Shown: positions 8,184 through 17,595, counted from the stretch's first letter. The stretch: 64,000 bases of DNA from an archaeon (GCA_024256265.1 JACGUK010000002.1:90018-154017); one strand, 5' to 3'. The notes: generated by a model from the sequence alone, not told the origin. Made by a program: numbers and translations.

Positions 8184-9368
8184 TTGCAAGCAGTTGAGCC
8201 ACTTCTATTATCAGGAAACCTTGCTATAGCTTATGCTGTAAAGCAACTCGATGTAGATGTGGTAGCAGCTTACCCTATTACACCACAAACCACTATTATC
8301 GAGAAGATTTCAGAATACGTTGCAAAAGGAGAGTTAAAAGCGAATTATATACTGGTTGAATCAGAGCATTCAGCCATATCAGCATGCCTATCTGCAGCTG
8401 CTAGTGGAGCAAGGGTCTTTACATCGAGTAGCTCACAAGGGCTACTTTTGATGCATGAAATACTCTTCATAACATCTGCGTTAAGGCTTCCAGTAATAAT
8501 GGCTGTAGCTAACAGATCAGTCTCAGCACCTATAAACATATGGAACGATCATGGAGACATAATGCCACAAAGAGATACAGGCTGGATTCAGTTATTCGTA
8601 GAGTCTGCTCAAGAGGCTTATGATAAAATTATTCAAGCATATAGGATAGCTGAAGATGATCGAGTGAGACTTCCTATTATGATTAACATCGATGGCATAG
8701 TCTTAAGCCATACCTATGAGCCTATATACCCCATTAGTGATTCAGAAGTTTCTTCATTCTCACCTTGGAATCTATACTCGACAAGATTAGACCCAGATAA
8801 CCCTCTAACCATGGGTGCTTTCTGCTACCCTGATTACTATTTTGAGACTAGGTACCAATCTGCAAAAGCATTGAGAGATTCTCTTCCAATAATATCTAAA
8901 GTGGATGAAGAGTTTGGCAAGTTATCAGGAAGAAGTTATGGTATAACATCTCCATTCAAGTGTGATGATGCAGATACAATTTTGATCTCTATGGGCTCCA
9001 TATCTACAACAGTTAGGGCTACTGTGAAGAAACTTAGAGAAAAGGGTGAAAAAGTAGGAATGATAAGCCTTAGACTCTTCAGACCTTTCCCCTTTGATGA
9101 AATAATCAAATCTATCAAGAATGCAAAGGCAATAGGTATTGTTGATAGAGCTCTTTCGCCAGGAGCTATAGCAGGACCAGTATTTACTGATGTAACTTCT
9201 GCCCTATACCTATCGAAGATGAGCATACCAGCTGCAAACTTCTTTGTAGGATTAGGAGGTAGGGATGTAAAGATGAACGATATTGAAATCATTTTCGATA
9301 AGCTCAAAGGGATAGCTAAAACTGGAATAGTTAAGGAGCATTCACACTACATTGGTTTGAGGGGATGA
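8184..9368 (+). CDS. porA: 2-oxoacid:ferredoxin oxidoreductase, alpha subunit
   Basis: The 394-residue alpha subunit contains AAYPITPQTTIIE and the ESEHSAISACLSAAASGARVF region that lines the thiamine pyrophosphate site, and FTSSSSQGLLLMHE. The start is TTG 8184, set by GGAGG at 8171-8175 eight bases upstream and by family alignment at LLLSGNLAIAYA. The C-terminal half is the transketolase-like domain with the later CoA-side residues. It overlaps porB by 4 bases. Confidence 0.95.
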   Translation: MQAVEPLLLSGNLAIAYAVKQLDVDVVAAYPITPQTTIIEKISEYVAKGELKANYILVESEHSAISACLSAAASGARVFTSSSSQGLLLMHEILFITSALRLPVIMAVANRSVSAPINIWNDHGDIMPQRDTGWIQLFVESAQEAYDKIIQAYRIAEDDRVRLPIMINIDGIVLSHTYEPIYPISDSEVSSFSPWNLYSTRLDPDNPLTMGAFCYPDYYFETRYQSAKALRDSLPIISKVDEEFGKLSGRSYGITSPFKCDDADTILISMGSISTTVRATVKKLREKGEKVGMISLRLFRPFPFDEIIKSIKNAKAIGIVDRALSPGAIAGPVFTDVTSALYLSKMSIPAANFFVGLGGRDVKMNDIEIIFDKLKGIAKTGIVKEHSHYIGLRG

Positions 9369-10279
9369 AAATGCCATTCAAGAGCATAAAGGATATCATA
9401 GTTAGACAAGATTTCTTCAGCCCTGGGCACGGTCTGTGCGCTGGCTGTGGTGCAGCACAAATAGCAAGAATAGTGACAAAGGTAGTTGGAAAAGACAGCA
9501 TTATAATAAATTCAACAGGCTGCCTTGAAGTTTCAACAACTACATACCCATGGACGGCATGGAAGTCTCCTTACATACACGTAGCCTTTGAAAATGCAGC
9601 AGCCGCTGCCTCTGGGATAAGGTCTTCTTATGATGCTTTGATCATGAAGAAGAAATTGGGCAAAGATGTAAATGTGGTTGTTCTTGCTGGCGATGGTGGT
9701 ACTGCTGATATAGGATTACAAGCTTTAAGTGGAGCATTTGAGAGAGGAGATCGTATTACCTATATCTGCTACGATAATGAAGCCTATATGAACACTGGGA
9801 TTCAAAGAAGTGGAGCAACACCTTATAGTGCATGGACTACAACTAGTCCTGCAGGGCAAAGGACCTTAAAGAAGGATCTGATGGGAATAGCCATAGCTCA
9901 TAGAGTGAAATATGCCGCTACAGCTTCAATAGCATACTTATTAGATGCAACGAATAAGGTCGAGAAAGCCATATCCATGAATGGCCCATCCTTCATACAC
10001 TGGCTTCAACCTTGCACTATAGGATGGAGGTATGATCCAAAGTTGACGGTCAAGCTAAGTAGATTGGCAGTTAAGACAGGTCTATGGCCTCTTTATGAGT
10101 ATTATGATGGAGTCACTAAACTTACAGTGCAAGTACCTAAAAGAGTTCCTGTATCTGAATACCTTAAGCCTCAGGGGAGGTTTAGGCATATAATGGACAA
10201 ACCAGATGAATTGGCAAAGATTCAATCTCATGCTGATGAGCTTGCTGCCAAGTTCGGATTAGGGCCTGTGGCTGAATAA
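9365..10279 (+). CDS. porB: 2-oxoacid:ferredoxin oxidoreductase, beta subunit
   Basis: The 304-residue beta subunit binds thiamine pyrophosphate. The GDGGTADIG motif and the following NEAYMNTG give the TPP/Mg site, and HGLCAGCGAAQIAR contributes Cys residues for an Fe-S cluster. It is the last gene of the por operon; 170 bases of gene-free DNA follow before dnaG. Complete gamma, delta, alpha and beta subunits suggest a functional enzyme in central carbon metabolism. Confidence 0.95.
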   Translation: MKMPFKSIKDIIVRQDFFSPGHGLCAGCGAAQIARIVTKVVGKDSIIINSTGCLEVSTTTYPWTAWKSPYIHVAFENAAAAASGIRSSYDALIMKKKLGKDVNVVVLAGDGGTADIGLQALSGAFERGDRITYICYDNEAYMNTGIQRSGATPYSAWTTTSPAGQRTLKKDLMGIAIAHRVKYAATASIAYLLDATNKVEKAISMNGPSFIHWLQPCTIGWRYDPKLTVKLSRLAVKTGLWPLYEYYDGVTKLTVQVPKRVPVSEYLKPQGRFRHIMDKPDELAKIQSHADELAAKFGLGPVAE

Positions 10280-10476
10280 ATTCACAAAAAAGTACTTAAT
10301 TGCTCGGCTTGAAGAGAGGATTCATAGATGCAAAGTTTTAGTCTTAGTAACCTTAATCGATTTTACATTAGATGCAGATGCCATCGTAACCTTCTAATAG
10401 AAGACTTATATGGTAGATTTGTTAGAGGTATAGTATTACTCTTAACGATTTAATGAATATTAAAGGGGATGATAGT

Positions 10477-11604
10477 TTGCATAGTTCTATCGTAAAGTAC
10501 CATGTAAGGCTCAAGTTCGATATAGAAGGTGTAGTAGAAAAAGCTGACTTGATAGGAGCCATATTCGGACAGACAGAGGGTCTATTCGGTCCTGAGATGA
10601 ACCTTAATGAGCTTCAAAAGTCTTGGAAAGTAGGTAGAATCGAAGTTTCTTTAGATTCAAAAGGAGATAGAACACATGGAGAAGTCTTGATCCCTATGTC
10701 TACTGACATATCTACTGCTGCCTTGATAGCCGCTGCTGTGGAGAATGTAGAAAAAGTGGGTCCCTGTCCTGCACGCTTCACACTCATAGGAATAGAAGAT
10801 GTAAGAGTATCTAAGAGAAGGATTATAGCTGAGAGAGCAAAGAGCATAATAAAAGAATGGGCTTCAAAATCTATAAGCGAAAGTGAAGAATTGCTAAAGG
10901 ATTTAATGGATGTTGCTAGGCGCTCAAAGCTCATCACTTATGGTAAGGAGGAATTACCTGCTGGTCCAGGAATTCATACTTCAGATACAATAATAGTTGT
11001 GGAAGGGAGAGCTGATGTGATAAACTTACTAAGGGCTGGGATAGAGAATGTCATTGCAGTTGAAGGCGTAAAGATCCCTGAGACAGTGATAAGACTGTCG
11101 AAGGATAAGAAGATCATAGCCTTCTTAGATGGAGATAGAGGTGGTGATTTGATATTAAAGGAACTCTCTCAAATGATGAAGGTTGATAAAGTCTTAAGGG
11201 CGCCTCAAGGAAAAGAAGTTGAAGATTTGACACCTTTAGAAATCCTTGAAATATTGAAAGGAGAGGCACAAATACAGCCTACTGAAGAAGTTCCTACTTA
11301 TTTAGAAGGATTATCAGCAAAAGTCAAAGAATCTTTCCCTAGCATCAATGGTACATTAGAAGCCATGATATTGGATGAGAAATTTGATCAAATAATGAGG
11401 GTTCCAGTCAACGAGCTTGTTCAACGTTTAGAGAGCATTGAAGGAGCCAAGTATCTAATTTTCGATGGCATAATAACTCAGCGCTTAATAGACTTAGCTT
11501 CAAAGATAGGAATAAGTGCAGTAGTTGGACATAGAATGGGTGATATAACAAGGAAGCAACCTGATATATTGTTGAAGACCTTCGATGAACTTGGGCTAGA
11601 GTGA
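10477..11604 (+). CDS. dnaG: archaeal DnaG-type primase (TOPRIM protein)
   Basis: Archaeal DnaG is linked to primer synthesis and, in many species, to the exosome. Counting from ATG 10453, the TOPRIM catalytic Glu lies in VVEGRADV (about residue 184) and the DGDRGGD motif at 226-232. The region GAIFGQTEGLFGPEMNL is diagnostic for the archaeal family. Two starts are possible: ATG 10453, or TTG 10477, which has GGGGATGAT just upstream and matches the family N-terminus (KYHVRLKF) better; I chose TTG. The next gene, pelA, starts 12 bases on, so both RNA-linked genes probably share an mRNA. Confidence 0.94.
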   Translation: MHSSIVKYHVRLKFDIEGVVEKADLIGAIFGQTEGLFGPEMNLNELQKSWKVGRIEVSLDSKGDRTHGEVLIPMSTDISTAALIAAAVENVEKVGPCPARFTLIGIEDVRVSKRRIIAERAKSIIKEWASKSISESEELLKDLMDVARRSKLITYGKEELPAGPGIHTSDTIIVVEGRADVINLLRAGIENVIAVEGVKIPETVIRLSKDKKIIAFLDGDRGGDLILKELSQMMKVDKVLRAPQGKEVEDLTPLEILEILKGEAQIQPTEEVPTYLEGLSAKVKESFPSINGTLEAMILDEKFDQIMRVPVNELVQRLESIEGAKYLIFDGIITQRLIDLASKIGISAVVGHRMGDITRKQPDILLKTFDELGLE

Positions 11605-11616
11605 GCCTTAAATCAA

Positions 11617-12681
11617 ATGATTATCCATAAGTTCATCAAAAACAAAGGCTTAGTGTCTCTCACTCTAGAGGATGTCGATGATCTTTGGTGTTTAAAGAGA
11701 ATTATAGAGACTGGTGATTTAGTTTCAGGCAAAACAACTAGAGTCATAAAACATGAGGGAATGTACTCTAGACCTGATAAAGGAGAGCGTGTAAAAGTTA
11801 GAGTTGTAATAAGAGTTGAGAGCGCAAAGCTTGATAGTAGCTTTGGAAGATTAAGGATATCTGGTAAGATTATAGAAATACCAGAAGATATAATCGCAAA
11901 AGGATCTTTTCATTCTATAGTTGCTACACCGAATTATAGCTTATCCCTTAAGAAAGATCACTGGAAAGATATAGATCTGCGCATATTGAAGGATAGTGTA
12001 AGAGCAGCAGAACGCTTTATAATAGTTGCTATAGATAGGAGAGAGGCTGGAATTGGAAAAATTAAAGGTACTCATCTTCAAATCCTTTCAACAATAGAAT
12101 CTGGGCTGGTAGGAAAACATTACGACATAAGAGGAAAGCCATCAAATCTCTACTATGATCAATTAGCGCAAATAATCCTATCAGCATATGAGCCATCGAC
12201 TAAGATATTTTTAGCAGGACCAGGTCATACAAAAAACTCCTTTGCTAGCTTTTTATTAAAACAAAGAATCGATTTAAAAGATAATTTAAAAGTGATAGAT
12301 GGAATAGACGTTACAGGTGAAGATGGGATTTACATGATCCTTCGCTCTCCTCAGCTCAGAAAACATATTGAAGAGAGCAAATTAGCTCAAGTATCTGTTC
12401 TATTAGAGCAAGCCATAAAAAGAATAAGTGATGGTGATAAAAGGGTAGCCTTTACCTTCAAAGAGGTTAAAGAAGCGAGCAATTTAGGTGCCGTAGATTC
12501 AGTTTTGATATCTGATAAGATTTTTGATTATGGCATAGATGAGGATGATCTTGTAGAGCTTCTCAATTCTGTAGAAAAATTTCGTGGGAAGAGTTACATG
12601 ATAGACTCAACTACAGAGGTTAGTTCTCAAGTTATGGCATTAGGAGGAATAGTCTCTCTCCTTAGGTTCTCTCCTAAGTAA
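11617..12681 (+). CDS. pelA: Pelota, mRNA surveillance and ribosome-rescue factor
   Basis: Pelota (Dom34) splits stalled ribosomes with aEF1A-like and ABCE1 partners. The 354 residues show the three expected parts: an Sm-like N-terminal domain (VDDLWCLKRIIETGDLV, VKVRVVIRVE), a central eRF1-like domain (FIIVAIDRREAGIG) that lacks the eRF1 GGQ loop, and a C-terminal domain ending with the Pelota-type GGIVSLLRF. The length is normal. It follows dnaG by 12 bases. Confidence 0.95.
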   Translation: MIIHKFIKNKGLVSLTLEDVDDLWCLKRIIETGDLVSGKTTRVIKHEGMYSRPDKGERVKVRVVIRVESAKLDSSFGRLRISGKIIEIPEDIIAKGSFHSIVATPNYSLSLKKDHWKDIDLRILKDSVRAAERFIIVAIDRREAGIGKIKGTHLQILSTIESGLVGKHYDIRGKPSNLYYDQLAQIILSAYEPSTKIFLAGPGHTKNSFASFLLKQRIDLKDNLKVIDGIDVTGEDGIYMILRSPQLRKHIEESKLAQVSVLLEQAIKRISDGDKRVAFTFKEVKEASNLGAVDSVLISDKIFDYGIDEDDLVELLNSVEKFRGKSYMIDSTTEVSSQVMALGGIVSLLRFSPK

Positions 12682-12701
12682 CATAACTACTTAAAGTGTA
12701 A

Positions 12702-13022
12702 TTAATTGCTTGCGTTCTCATTTAGCCATGATAGATAATCAGGATCAACGTACTCCGGGGCTATTTCTACTATCTCAGGAATCTCATAAGGATGGTTCTT
12801 TTTGATGAAATCCTTCAATTTATTCACACCCTTTTCTGTGGTCTTAAAGAGCACTAAAAATTCATCTGTATCCTCTATCTTTCCCTTCCATACATAAATC
12901 GATCTAACTTTTGTAATACTTACACATGCAACTAATCTGGCTTTTATTGAATCTTTAGCGATCTTCTCAGCAATCATCTGATCAGGGTATGTGGTAATTA
13001 TCATCTTCATCTTGATCATCAT
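12702..13022 (-). CDS. cutA: CutA1-like divalent-cation tolerance protein
   Basis: CutA forms very stable trimers; copper tolerance is the classical role but its real function is unsettled. Recognisable elements are ITTYPDQMIAEKIAKD, LVACVSITKVRSIYVWKGKIED, FKTTEKGVNKLKDFIKKNHPYEIPEI and the conserved Trp near the end (YLSWLNE). The usual start would be close to the third or fourth Met (near 13004); the longer form is given. It converges on pelA. Confidence 0.92.
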   Translation of the reverse strand: MMIKMKMIITTYPDQMIAEKIAKDSIKARLVACVSITKVRSIYVWKGKIEDTDEFLVLFKTTEKGVNKLKDFIKKNHPYEIPEIVEIAPEYVDPDYLSWLNENASN

Positions 13023-13029
13023 AGATAAG

Positions 13030-13368
13030 TCAAAGAGGTATATTATCTCTTATCTCTCTGACCTTCCATCTCCCAATCGATAACTTTCTTCAATAAAGGG
13101 GCTGGGCACATATTTTCTAGGTTGCATCCCATAGTTATGATTACATCTGCCTTTTCAGCTATCTTTAAATTCAAAAGCTTGGGCTTCTACTCGAAATATC
13201 TATTCCTTTCTCAGCCATGACTTTAACAACAGTTGGATTAATCTTCTTGGCTATATTTGTTCCAGCACTATAGACCTCGACCTTTCCCTTCCCATAATGT
13301 TTCGCAAACCCCTCAGCCATCTGACTTCTGGCTACATTTTCAACACAAACGAAAAGAATCTTCTTCAT
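13030..13368 (-). pseudogene. ArsC/low-molecular-weight phosphatase-like gene, frameshifted
   Basis: The intact N-terminal frame (13171-13368, 65 residues) has the P-loop CVENVARSQMAE of the LMW phosphatase/arsenate reductase family and KVEVYSAGT, then stops. Joining the other frames recovers the rest of the family: after SRSP the +1 frame reads KLLNLKIAEKADVIITMGC, with ENMCPAPLLKKVIDWEME, and a further frame reads KVREIRDNIPL before TGA at 13030-13032. So there is a 1-base loss near 13171 and a larger out-of-frame loss near 13065 where homologs have the DPKG segment. It is either decayed or a sequencing error at the first site. Confidence 0.8.
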
Positions 13369-13416
13369 TCTCTCACCTATGCTCTATACCCTTTAAAACC
13401 ATAGGTTAATTATGAA

Positions 13417-13425
13417 TTTATATAA
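13417..13425 (+). promoter_or_regulatory. TATA box of the RelE-type toxin-antitoxin operon
   Basis: TTTATATAAG centred near 13421 lies 35 bp before the antitoxin ATG at 13456. Archaeal initiation about 26 bp downstream would give a leader of under 10 bases. Confidence 0.55.
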
Positions 13426-13455
13426 GCTCACACAAAAAGGATATGGTGCTATAAA

Positions 13456-13668
13456 ATGGAAGTTTCTGAGGTCATAAGGAATATCGTGAAAGATGAGCTT
13501 AAAGAAATTAGGGAGGAACTTAAGATCATCAGATCGATGATCGAGAACTTTATGGGCTATGAAGAGCTTACTGAAAAAGAGCTAAAAGAGGTCAAGGGAG
13601 CTCAAAGGGAGATCGAGGAAGGGAAAAGCATTCTGCATGTAGATGTTAAGAAAGAGCTGGGGCTTTAA
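13456..13668 (+). CDS. small antitoxin-like coiled-coil protein
   Basis: A 70-residue, highly charged helical protein lies 6 bases before a RelE/ParE-like toxin gene. Heptad-like KDELKEIREELKIIRSMIENF is followed by a C-terminal segment that could wrap the toxin. It has no recognisable DNA-binding fold. The antitoxin role is inferred from size, position and partner. Confidence 0.75.
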   Translation: MEVSEVIRNIVKDELKEIREELKIIRSMIENFMGYEELTEKELKEVKGAQREIEEGKSILHVDVKKELGL

Positions 13669-13674
13669 AGCTCA

Positions 13675-13935
13675 ATGTTCACTATAATTTATTCAAGGAG
13701 GGCTTTAAGATCTCTTAAAGGGCTGGATAAGGATACATCTAAAAGGATTTTCCAAAAAATAGAAGAACTTTCCAGTAATCCCTTCTCCATAAGGTTCAAG
13801 AAGATAAGGGGGACGAACTGCTATGCAATAAGAATTGGAGGCTATCGCGTGATATACTCTGTCTATTTCGATAAAAAAGAGATTCATGTGCTCCTTATAG
13901 GGCCTAGAGAGACCGTCTATGAGGAATTGAGTTAA
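13675..13935 (+). CDS. RelE/ParE-family toxin
   Basis: The 86 residues follow the RelE fold: an N-terminal strand (FTIIYSRRALRSLKGLD), helices, then RFKKIRGTNCYAIRIGGYRVIYSVYF and a terminal strand. The GxYRVIY motif with Arg residues is the active-site strand of RelE mRNA interferases. It probably cuts mRNA in the ribosome unless bound by the upstream antitoxin. The start ATG follows the antitoxin stop by 6 bases. Confidence 0.9.
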   Translation: MFTIIYSRRALRSLKGLDKDTSKRIFQKIEELSSNPFSIRFKKIRGTNCYAIRIGGYRVIYSVYFDKKEIHVLLIGPRETVYEELS

Positions 13936-13944
13936 GTATTATAG

Positions 13945-14019
13945 TGGACCGGGTGGGATTCGAACCCACGACCTCCTCTATGCCAAAGAGGCATCACTAC
14001 CAGGCTAGACGACCGGCCC
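13945..14019 (-). tRNA. tRNA-Ala(GGC)
   Basis: On the minus strand the acceptor GGGCCGG pairs with CCGGTCC, including the G3-U70 wobble that identifies alanine tRNA. The anticodon arm is CCTCT-TTGGCAT-AGAGG, giving anticodon GGC. The T arm is GTGGG-TTCGAAT-CCCAC. The discriminator is A and CCA is not encoded. It is 75 nt with no intron. Confidence 0.95.
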
Positions 14020-14089
14020 AATTTTAAATTCGCTATACCTTCTCTCTAACCATTAAAAATTTTTCGACCTTTATATCTTATTTGCTTTA

Positions 14090-14986
14090 TCAAGTCAGAA
14101 CTATTACACCACTCTCTGTTGGGGTTAAAGTATGCTCGAACTGGGCAACAACTTTTTTCGAAGCCTCCACAAGAACTGGGTATGAGTGTAAAATCTTCAT
14201 TTGAACGAGTTTGTCCAAAATCTTTTTGATTTCATTTTTATCAAAAATGTCTATTAGCCATCTTGTAGTAAAGGGCAAAGTTCTAAAGCGCTTCCATATC
14301 TGCTCAACCAAAAAGTCTAAATTCTTATCGCCTGTCCTCTTCCTTCCAATCAATGCATAAATGTTTCTTCTTTTATCATCTACAACTAAACCTGCTCCAT
14401 CCAGAGTGGTTAAGAAGGGCTCTATGGCATAAACCTCATAGGCTTTTAATGAAGGAGTATTCGCTACCCATACATTAGGTATGGATACTCCTCCATGAAT
14501 TTTATATTGTTGCAAGAGATGACCGCTAAGGTTCGATATAGTTCGAAAACCTCTTTTACTTGCACCATTTTCAATTGCGCGCCCTATATCTCCTACTCTA
14601 ACTCCTCCCCTTACCATGCTAATTGCTTCCTTTAATACATCATTAGTAGCTTTTATTAACGAATCGTAATCAGGGTTGAAAGATATTGTAAAGGCTGTGT
14701 CTGCTATGTATCCATTAACATGAACTCCTAAGTCTATCTTAACAACATCTCCGTTTTTTATAATATTTTCATCGTCTATCTCAGCAGTATAATGGGCAGT
14801 GATGCTATTTATTCCAATATTGCAAGGGAAGGCTGGCTCTCCTCCTAAATTTTTTATCATGCTTTCAACTTTATTACATATATCAAAGACTTTATCTCCA
14901 GCAGAGATTTTTTTAGCCATTTCTTCACAGATTTTTGATGCTATCTTACCAGCCTTAAAGTATTCTTGAGGAATATTCAAAATCAT
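14090..14986 (-). CDS. map: methionine aminopeptidase, type II
   Basis: This enzyme removes the initiator methionine. The 298 residues have the two metal-ligand Asp in KIDLGVHVNGYIADTAF, His in the NLSGHLLQQYKIHGG region, Glu in AIEPFLTT and Glu in AQFEHT near the end. The helical insert typical of type II enzymes is at about residues 205-265. It is transcribed alone; tRNA-Ala lies downstream on the same strand. Confidence 0.95.
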   Translation of the reverse strand: MILNIPQEYFKAGKIASKICEEMAKKISAGDKVFDICNKVESMIKNLGGEPAFPCNIGINSITAHYTAEIDDENIIKNGDVVKIDLGVHVNGYIADTAFTISFNPDYDSLIKATNDVLKEAISMVRGGVRVGDIGRAIENGASKRGFRTISNLSGHLLQQYKIHGGVSIPNVWVANTPSLKAYEVYAIEPFLTTLDGAGLVVDDKRRNIYALIGRKRTGDKNLDFLVEQIWKRFRTLPFTTRWLIDIFDKNEIKKILDKLVQMKILHSYPVLVEASKKVVAQFEHTLTPTESGVIVLT

Positions 14987-15042
14987 TACCTAGGATTGAT
15001 TATATTTATTAAATTCTTTTTTAAATATGTTGATGGTGTAAA

Positions 15043-15522
15043 ATGAATTTTAAGTATAAGAGAGTTGCAGTAGGAGGAACCTTTGATCATTTCCATATTG
15101 GTCATAAAGCCTTGTTGAGAACTACTTTTGAATCTGGTGAATCTGTGATGATAGGAGTATCTTCAGATGGTTTTGCAAAAAAATTAGGTAAAGGCTTAGA
15201 TCAAAAATTTGATGTTAGGGTTGAGAGATTGAAGAATTTCTTGAATTCTAGCTTTCCTAATAGAAGATATGAGATAAATTCATTAGAAGATCACTTTGGA
15301 CCTGTTATCATTGATAGGGATATAGATGCAATAGTAGTTAGTGAAGAGACTTTGAGCAAAGCAAAGGAGGCTAATGAATTGAGAAAGGCTAAGAGACTTA
15401 AGCCATTGAAGATAATATTAATTGATACAGTTTTGGCAGATGATGGATTACCAGTATCATCGACTCGAATTAGGAATAAAGAGATAGATGAAGAAGGGCA
15501 TAAAATCAAACAGAAAGCTTGA
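15043..15522 (+). CDS. coaD: phosphopantetheine adenylyltransferase (archaeal type)
   Basis: PPAT makes dephospho-CoA from 4'-phosphopantetheine and ATP, the next-to-last step of CoA synthesis. The nucleotidyltransferase motif is GGTFDHFHIGHKALL (HxGH), and the second ATP motif is PVSSTRIRNKEI. The 159-residue length and sequence match the archaeal branch (COG1019-like), not bacterial CoaD. ATG 15043 follows AAATATGTTGATGG; no strong ribosome site is seen. It is a single-gene unit divergent from map. Confidence 0.93.
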   Translation: MNFKYKRVAVGGTFDHFHIGHKALLRTTFESGESVMIGVSSDGFAKKLGKGLDQKFDVRVERLKNFLNSSFPNRRYEINSLEDHFGPVIIDRDIDAIVVSEETLSKAKEANELRKAKRLKPLKIILIDTVLADDGLPVSSTRIRNKEIDEEGHKIKQKA

Positions 15523-15587
15523 ATTAAAATTATCAAAAAATAAGGGGGGAGTTTAGTTAAGTTCTGATCTTATTTCTATGCTGTTAT

Positions 15588-16130
15588 CTATTGCACAGTG
15601 TATGTGAAGTATGTTGCCCAATTGCTTCCAGAGAAGTCTAGCCCCGCAGCCCAAGCAGTTTCTTCGATCCATACTTGTGTTTCAACTCCATCAACTATCA
15701 CTGTTTCATAGTATCCCACTTCAGCATGAGCCGCGATGCTGAGTGGTGTATTAACGGGCCATGCAAGGGGCATCGGGGGGAGTTCATACACAGTGCCAGA
15801 CAGACCTTCGGCCTTATACTGGAATTTGCCCGGTATTGGATTACCGTTCTTTTGTGGAATTCCATCAGAAGAAGTTGCAACTGCAACGTGTGTCTCGGCC
15901 AAAGTCCATGGTTCCACATCGATTACGTATTTCACATATAGAAAACTTCCATCATTCCAGACTTGGACTTCTCCAATATCCGTACCAGTGTCTCCTCCAT
16001 CTATTATCAACTGTGCAACTAATGGATCAGACTCTGTGTGTGCCATGATAGGTACTGCGAATACAGCCATTGATATTAAGAAAATTCCACCAGCAAATAC
16101 TGAAAGTAGCTTTTTACTCATTATTTCCAT
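15588..16130 (-). CDS. secreted protein with signal peptide, function unknown
   Basis: The first ~30 residues are a Sec signal (KKLLSVFAGGIFLISMAVFAVPIMA, shown in part by KKLLSV...VPIMA) with cleavage likely after MAHA-like IMA. The mature ~150 residues are acidic and beta-rich (VQVWNDGSFLYVKYVIDV, ETHVAVATS, GLDFSGSNWATYFTYTVQ). They resemble extracellular beta-sandwich domains seen in archaeal surface or S-layer-associated proteins. The G+C content is visibly higher than its neighbours. Function is not recognisable. Confidence 0.8.
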   Translation of the reverse strand: MEIMSKKLLSVFAGGIFLISMAVFAVPIMAHTESDPLVAQLIIDGGDTGTDIGEVQVWNDGSFLYVKYVIDVEPWTLAETHVAVATSSDGIPQKNGNPIPGKFQYKAEGLSGTVYELPPMPLAWPVNTPLSIAAHAEVGYYETVIVDGVETQVWIEETAWAAGLDFSGSNWATYFTYTVQ

Positions 16131-16461
16131 TTTGCTTTCGAATAAAGATTATTTGATAATTATTTAAATTTGTTGTAAACATTCATAACAAATGCATAGT
16201 AACATGTATAAATAGCATCCCTCTTGCGTATATTATAGACAAATGAATAAAATGGTGAAAATTTTCTAGCATTGAACGTGCTCATAACGGATTATAGTCT
16301 AAAGCAATCAGTGACCCTAAAGGCAAACAGCTTCATAGTAGTAAACTTCACAATACCTTAGAGCATAACTGATGGCTCTAAGGCACCCTTTATTTTTTAA
16401 ATTTTTCAATCTAGAAAATTATTAAAAGGATATAGCTCCCAGTAATAATGCTCAGTCTGGA
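16131..16461. other. intergenic region before trpS
   Basis: The 331 bases hold an AT-rich promoter-like stretch for the secreted protein (TTTAAATAA on the minus strand near 16160). Otherwise I see no gene, tRNA, repeat or stable hairpin. The middle part (about 16290-16380) is less AT-rich than typical spacer and could hold a small RNA, but no sRNA boxes are visible. Confidence 0.4.
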
Positions 16462-17595
16462 ATGATAAATATGGCAAATGAGAGAGAGTTCATAGTAACT
16501 CCTTGGGAAGTTAGAGGAGAAGTAGACTATGAGAAGCTTATAAGAGAATTTGGTACTACGCCAATTACTGATGATCTTCTTGAAAGAATCAAGAAGCATA
16601 CAAATGAGTTACATCCTTTATTAAAAAGGAAGATATTCTTCTCTCATAGAGATCTTGATTGGGTTTTAGATAAATATGAAATAGATGAGAAATTCTTCTT
16701 ATACACTGGTAGAGGTCCATCTGGTCACACTCACTTAGGTCATCTCATACCATGGATATTTACAAAATACCTTCAAGACAAATTTGATGCTGAGCTATAC
16801 TTTCAGATGACAGATGATGAGAAGTTCCTTCATAATCCTGAACTAAATCTTGACGAAACTACTAACTATGCTTACGATAATGCTTTGGATGTTATAGCTT
16901 GTGGCTTTGATCCTAAGAAGACCTTTATCTTTATAGATACTGAATACATGAAGACCCTTTATAAAATAGCTACTCAATTTGCAAAGCATGTAACATTCTC
17001 AACAGTAAAGGCTGCCTTTGGCTTCGATGTAAGCACGAATATAGGATTGATATTCTTCCCCTCAATACAGGCTGCACCTTGCTTCTTCCCATCAGTCCTA
17101 AAAGGTAAGAACATTCCATGCTTGATACCTGCTGCTATAGATCAATCAGTTTATTGGAGAGTTGCAAGAGATGTTGCTCCAAAGCTAGGCTTTTATAAAC
17201 CAGCAGAGATTCACTCAAAGTTCTTCCCAAGCCTTATGAGAGGAGGAAAGATGAGTGCAAGTGAGCCAGAGACTGCAATATTCACAACAGATTCAAAAGA
17301 GTTGGCTGAGAGAAAGATAAAAAATGCCTTCACTGGAGGGCAAGCAACAATAAAGGAGCAGAAAGAGAAAGGTGGAAATCCGGACATATGCCCTGTATAC
17401 TTTTATGAGTATTTCTTGTTCGATTTGGACGATAAATCCCTTGCCGAGACTTATCAAAGTTGTAAAAATTGCTGTTTACTATGTGGAGAGCATAAGCAAA
17501 AATTGGCAAAGAAAGTCAAATCTTTCCTTGCTGAGCATCAAAGGAAAAGAGAGAAAGCGAAGAGCATAATAGAGAAATTCATATTAAGAGATTAG
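16462..17595 (+). CDS. trpS: tryptophanyl-tRNA synthetase
   Basis: TrpRS charges tRNA-Trp. The 377 residues are the archaeal/eukaryotic type: GRGPSGHTHLGHLIPW carries the class I HIGH-like motif (about 88-94) and MRGGKMSASEPETAIF the KMSKS-like loop. A Cys-rich part near the C-terminus (YQSCKNCCLLCGEHKQKL) may hold a zinc or Fe-S site. The start is ATG 16462 or ATG 16471. It is followed after 64 bases by pheS. Confidence 0.96.
   Translation: MINMANEREFIVTPWEVRGEVDYEKLIREFGTTPITDDLLERIKKHTNELHPLLKRKIFFSHRDLDWVLDKYEIDEKFFLYTGRGPSGHTHLGHLIPWIFTKYLQDKFDAELYFQMTDDEKFLHNPELNLDETTNYAYDNALDVIACGFDPKKTFIFIDTEYMKTLYKIATQFAKHVTFSTVKAAFGFDVSTNIGLIFFPSIQAAPCFFPSVLKGKNIPCLIPAAIDQSVYWRVARDVAPKLGFYKPAEIHSKFFPSLMRGGKMSASEPETAIFTTDSKELAERKIKNAFTGGQATIKEQKEKGGNPDICPVYFYEYFLFDLDDKSLAETYQSCKNCCLLCGEHKQKLAKKVKSFLAEHQRKREKAKSIIEKFILRD

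Noticed and set aside
15675..16167. Several plus-strand frames opposite the secreted protein
   Set aside because: The minus-strand gene has a signal peptide and normal composition; the others are shadows.
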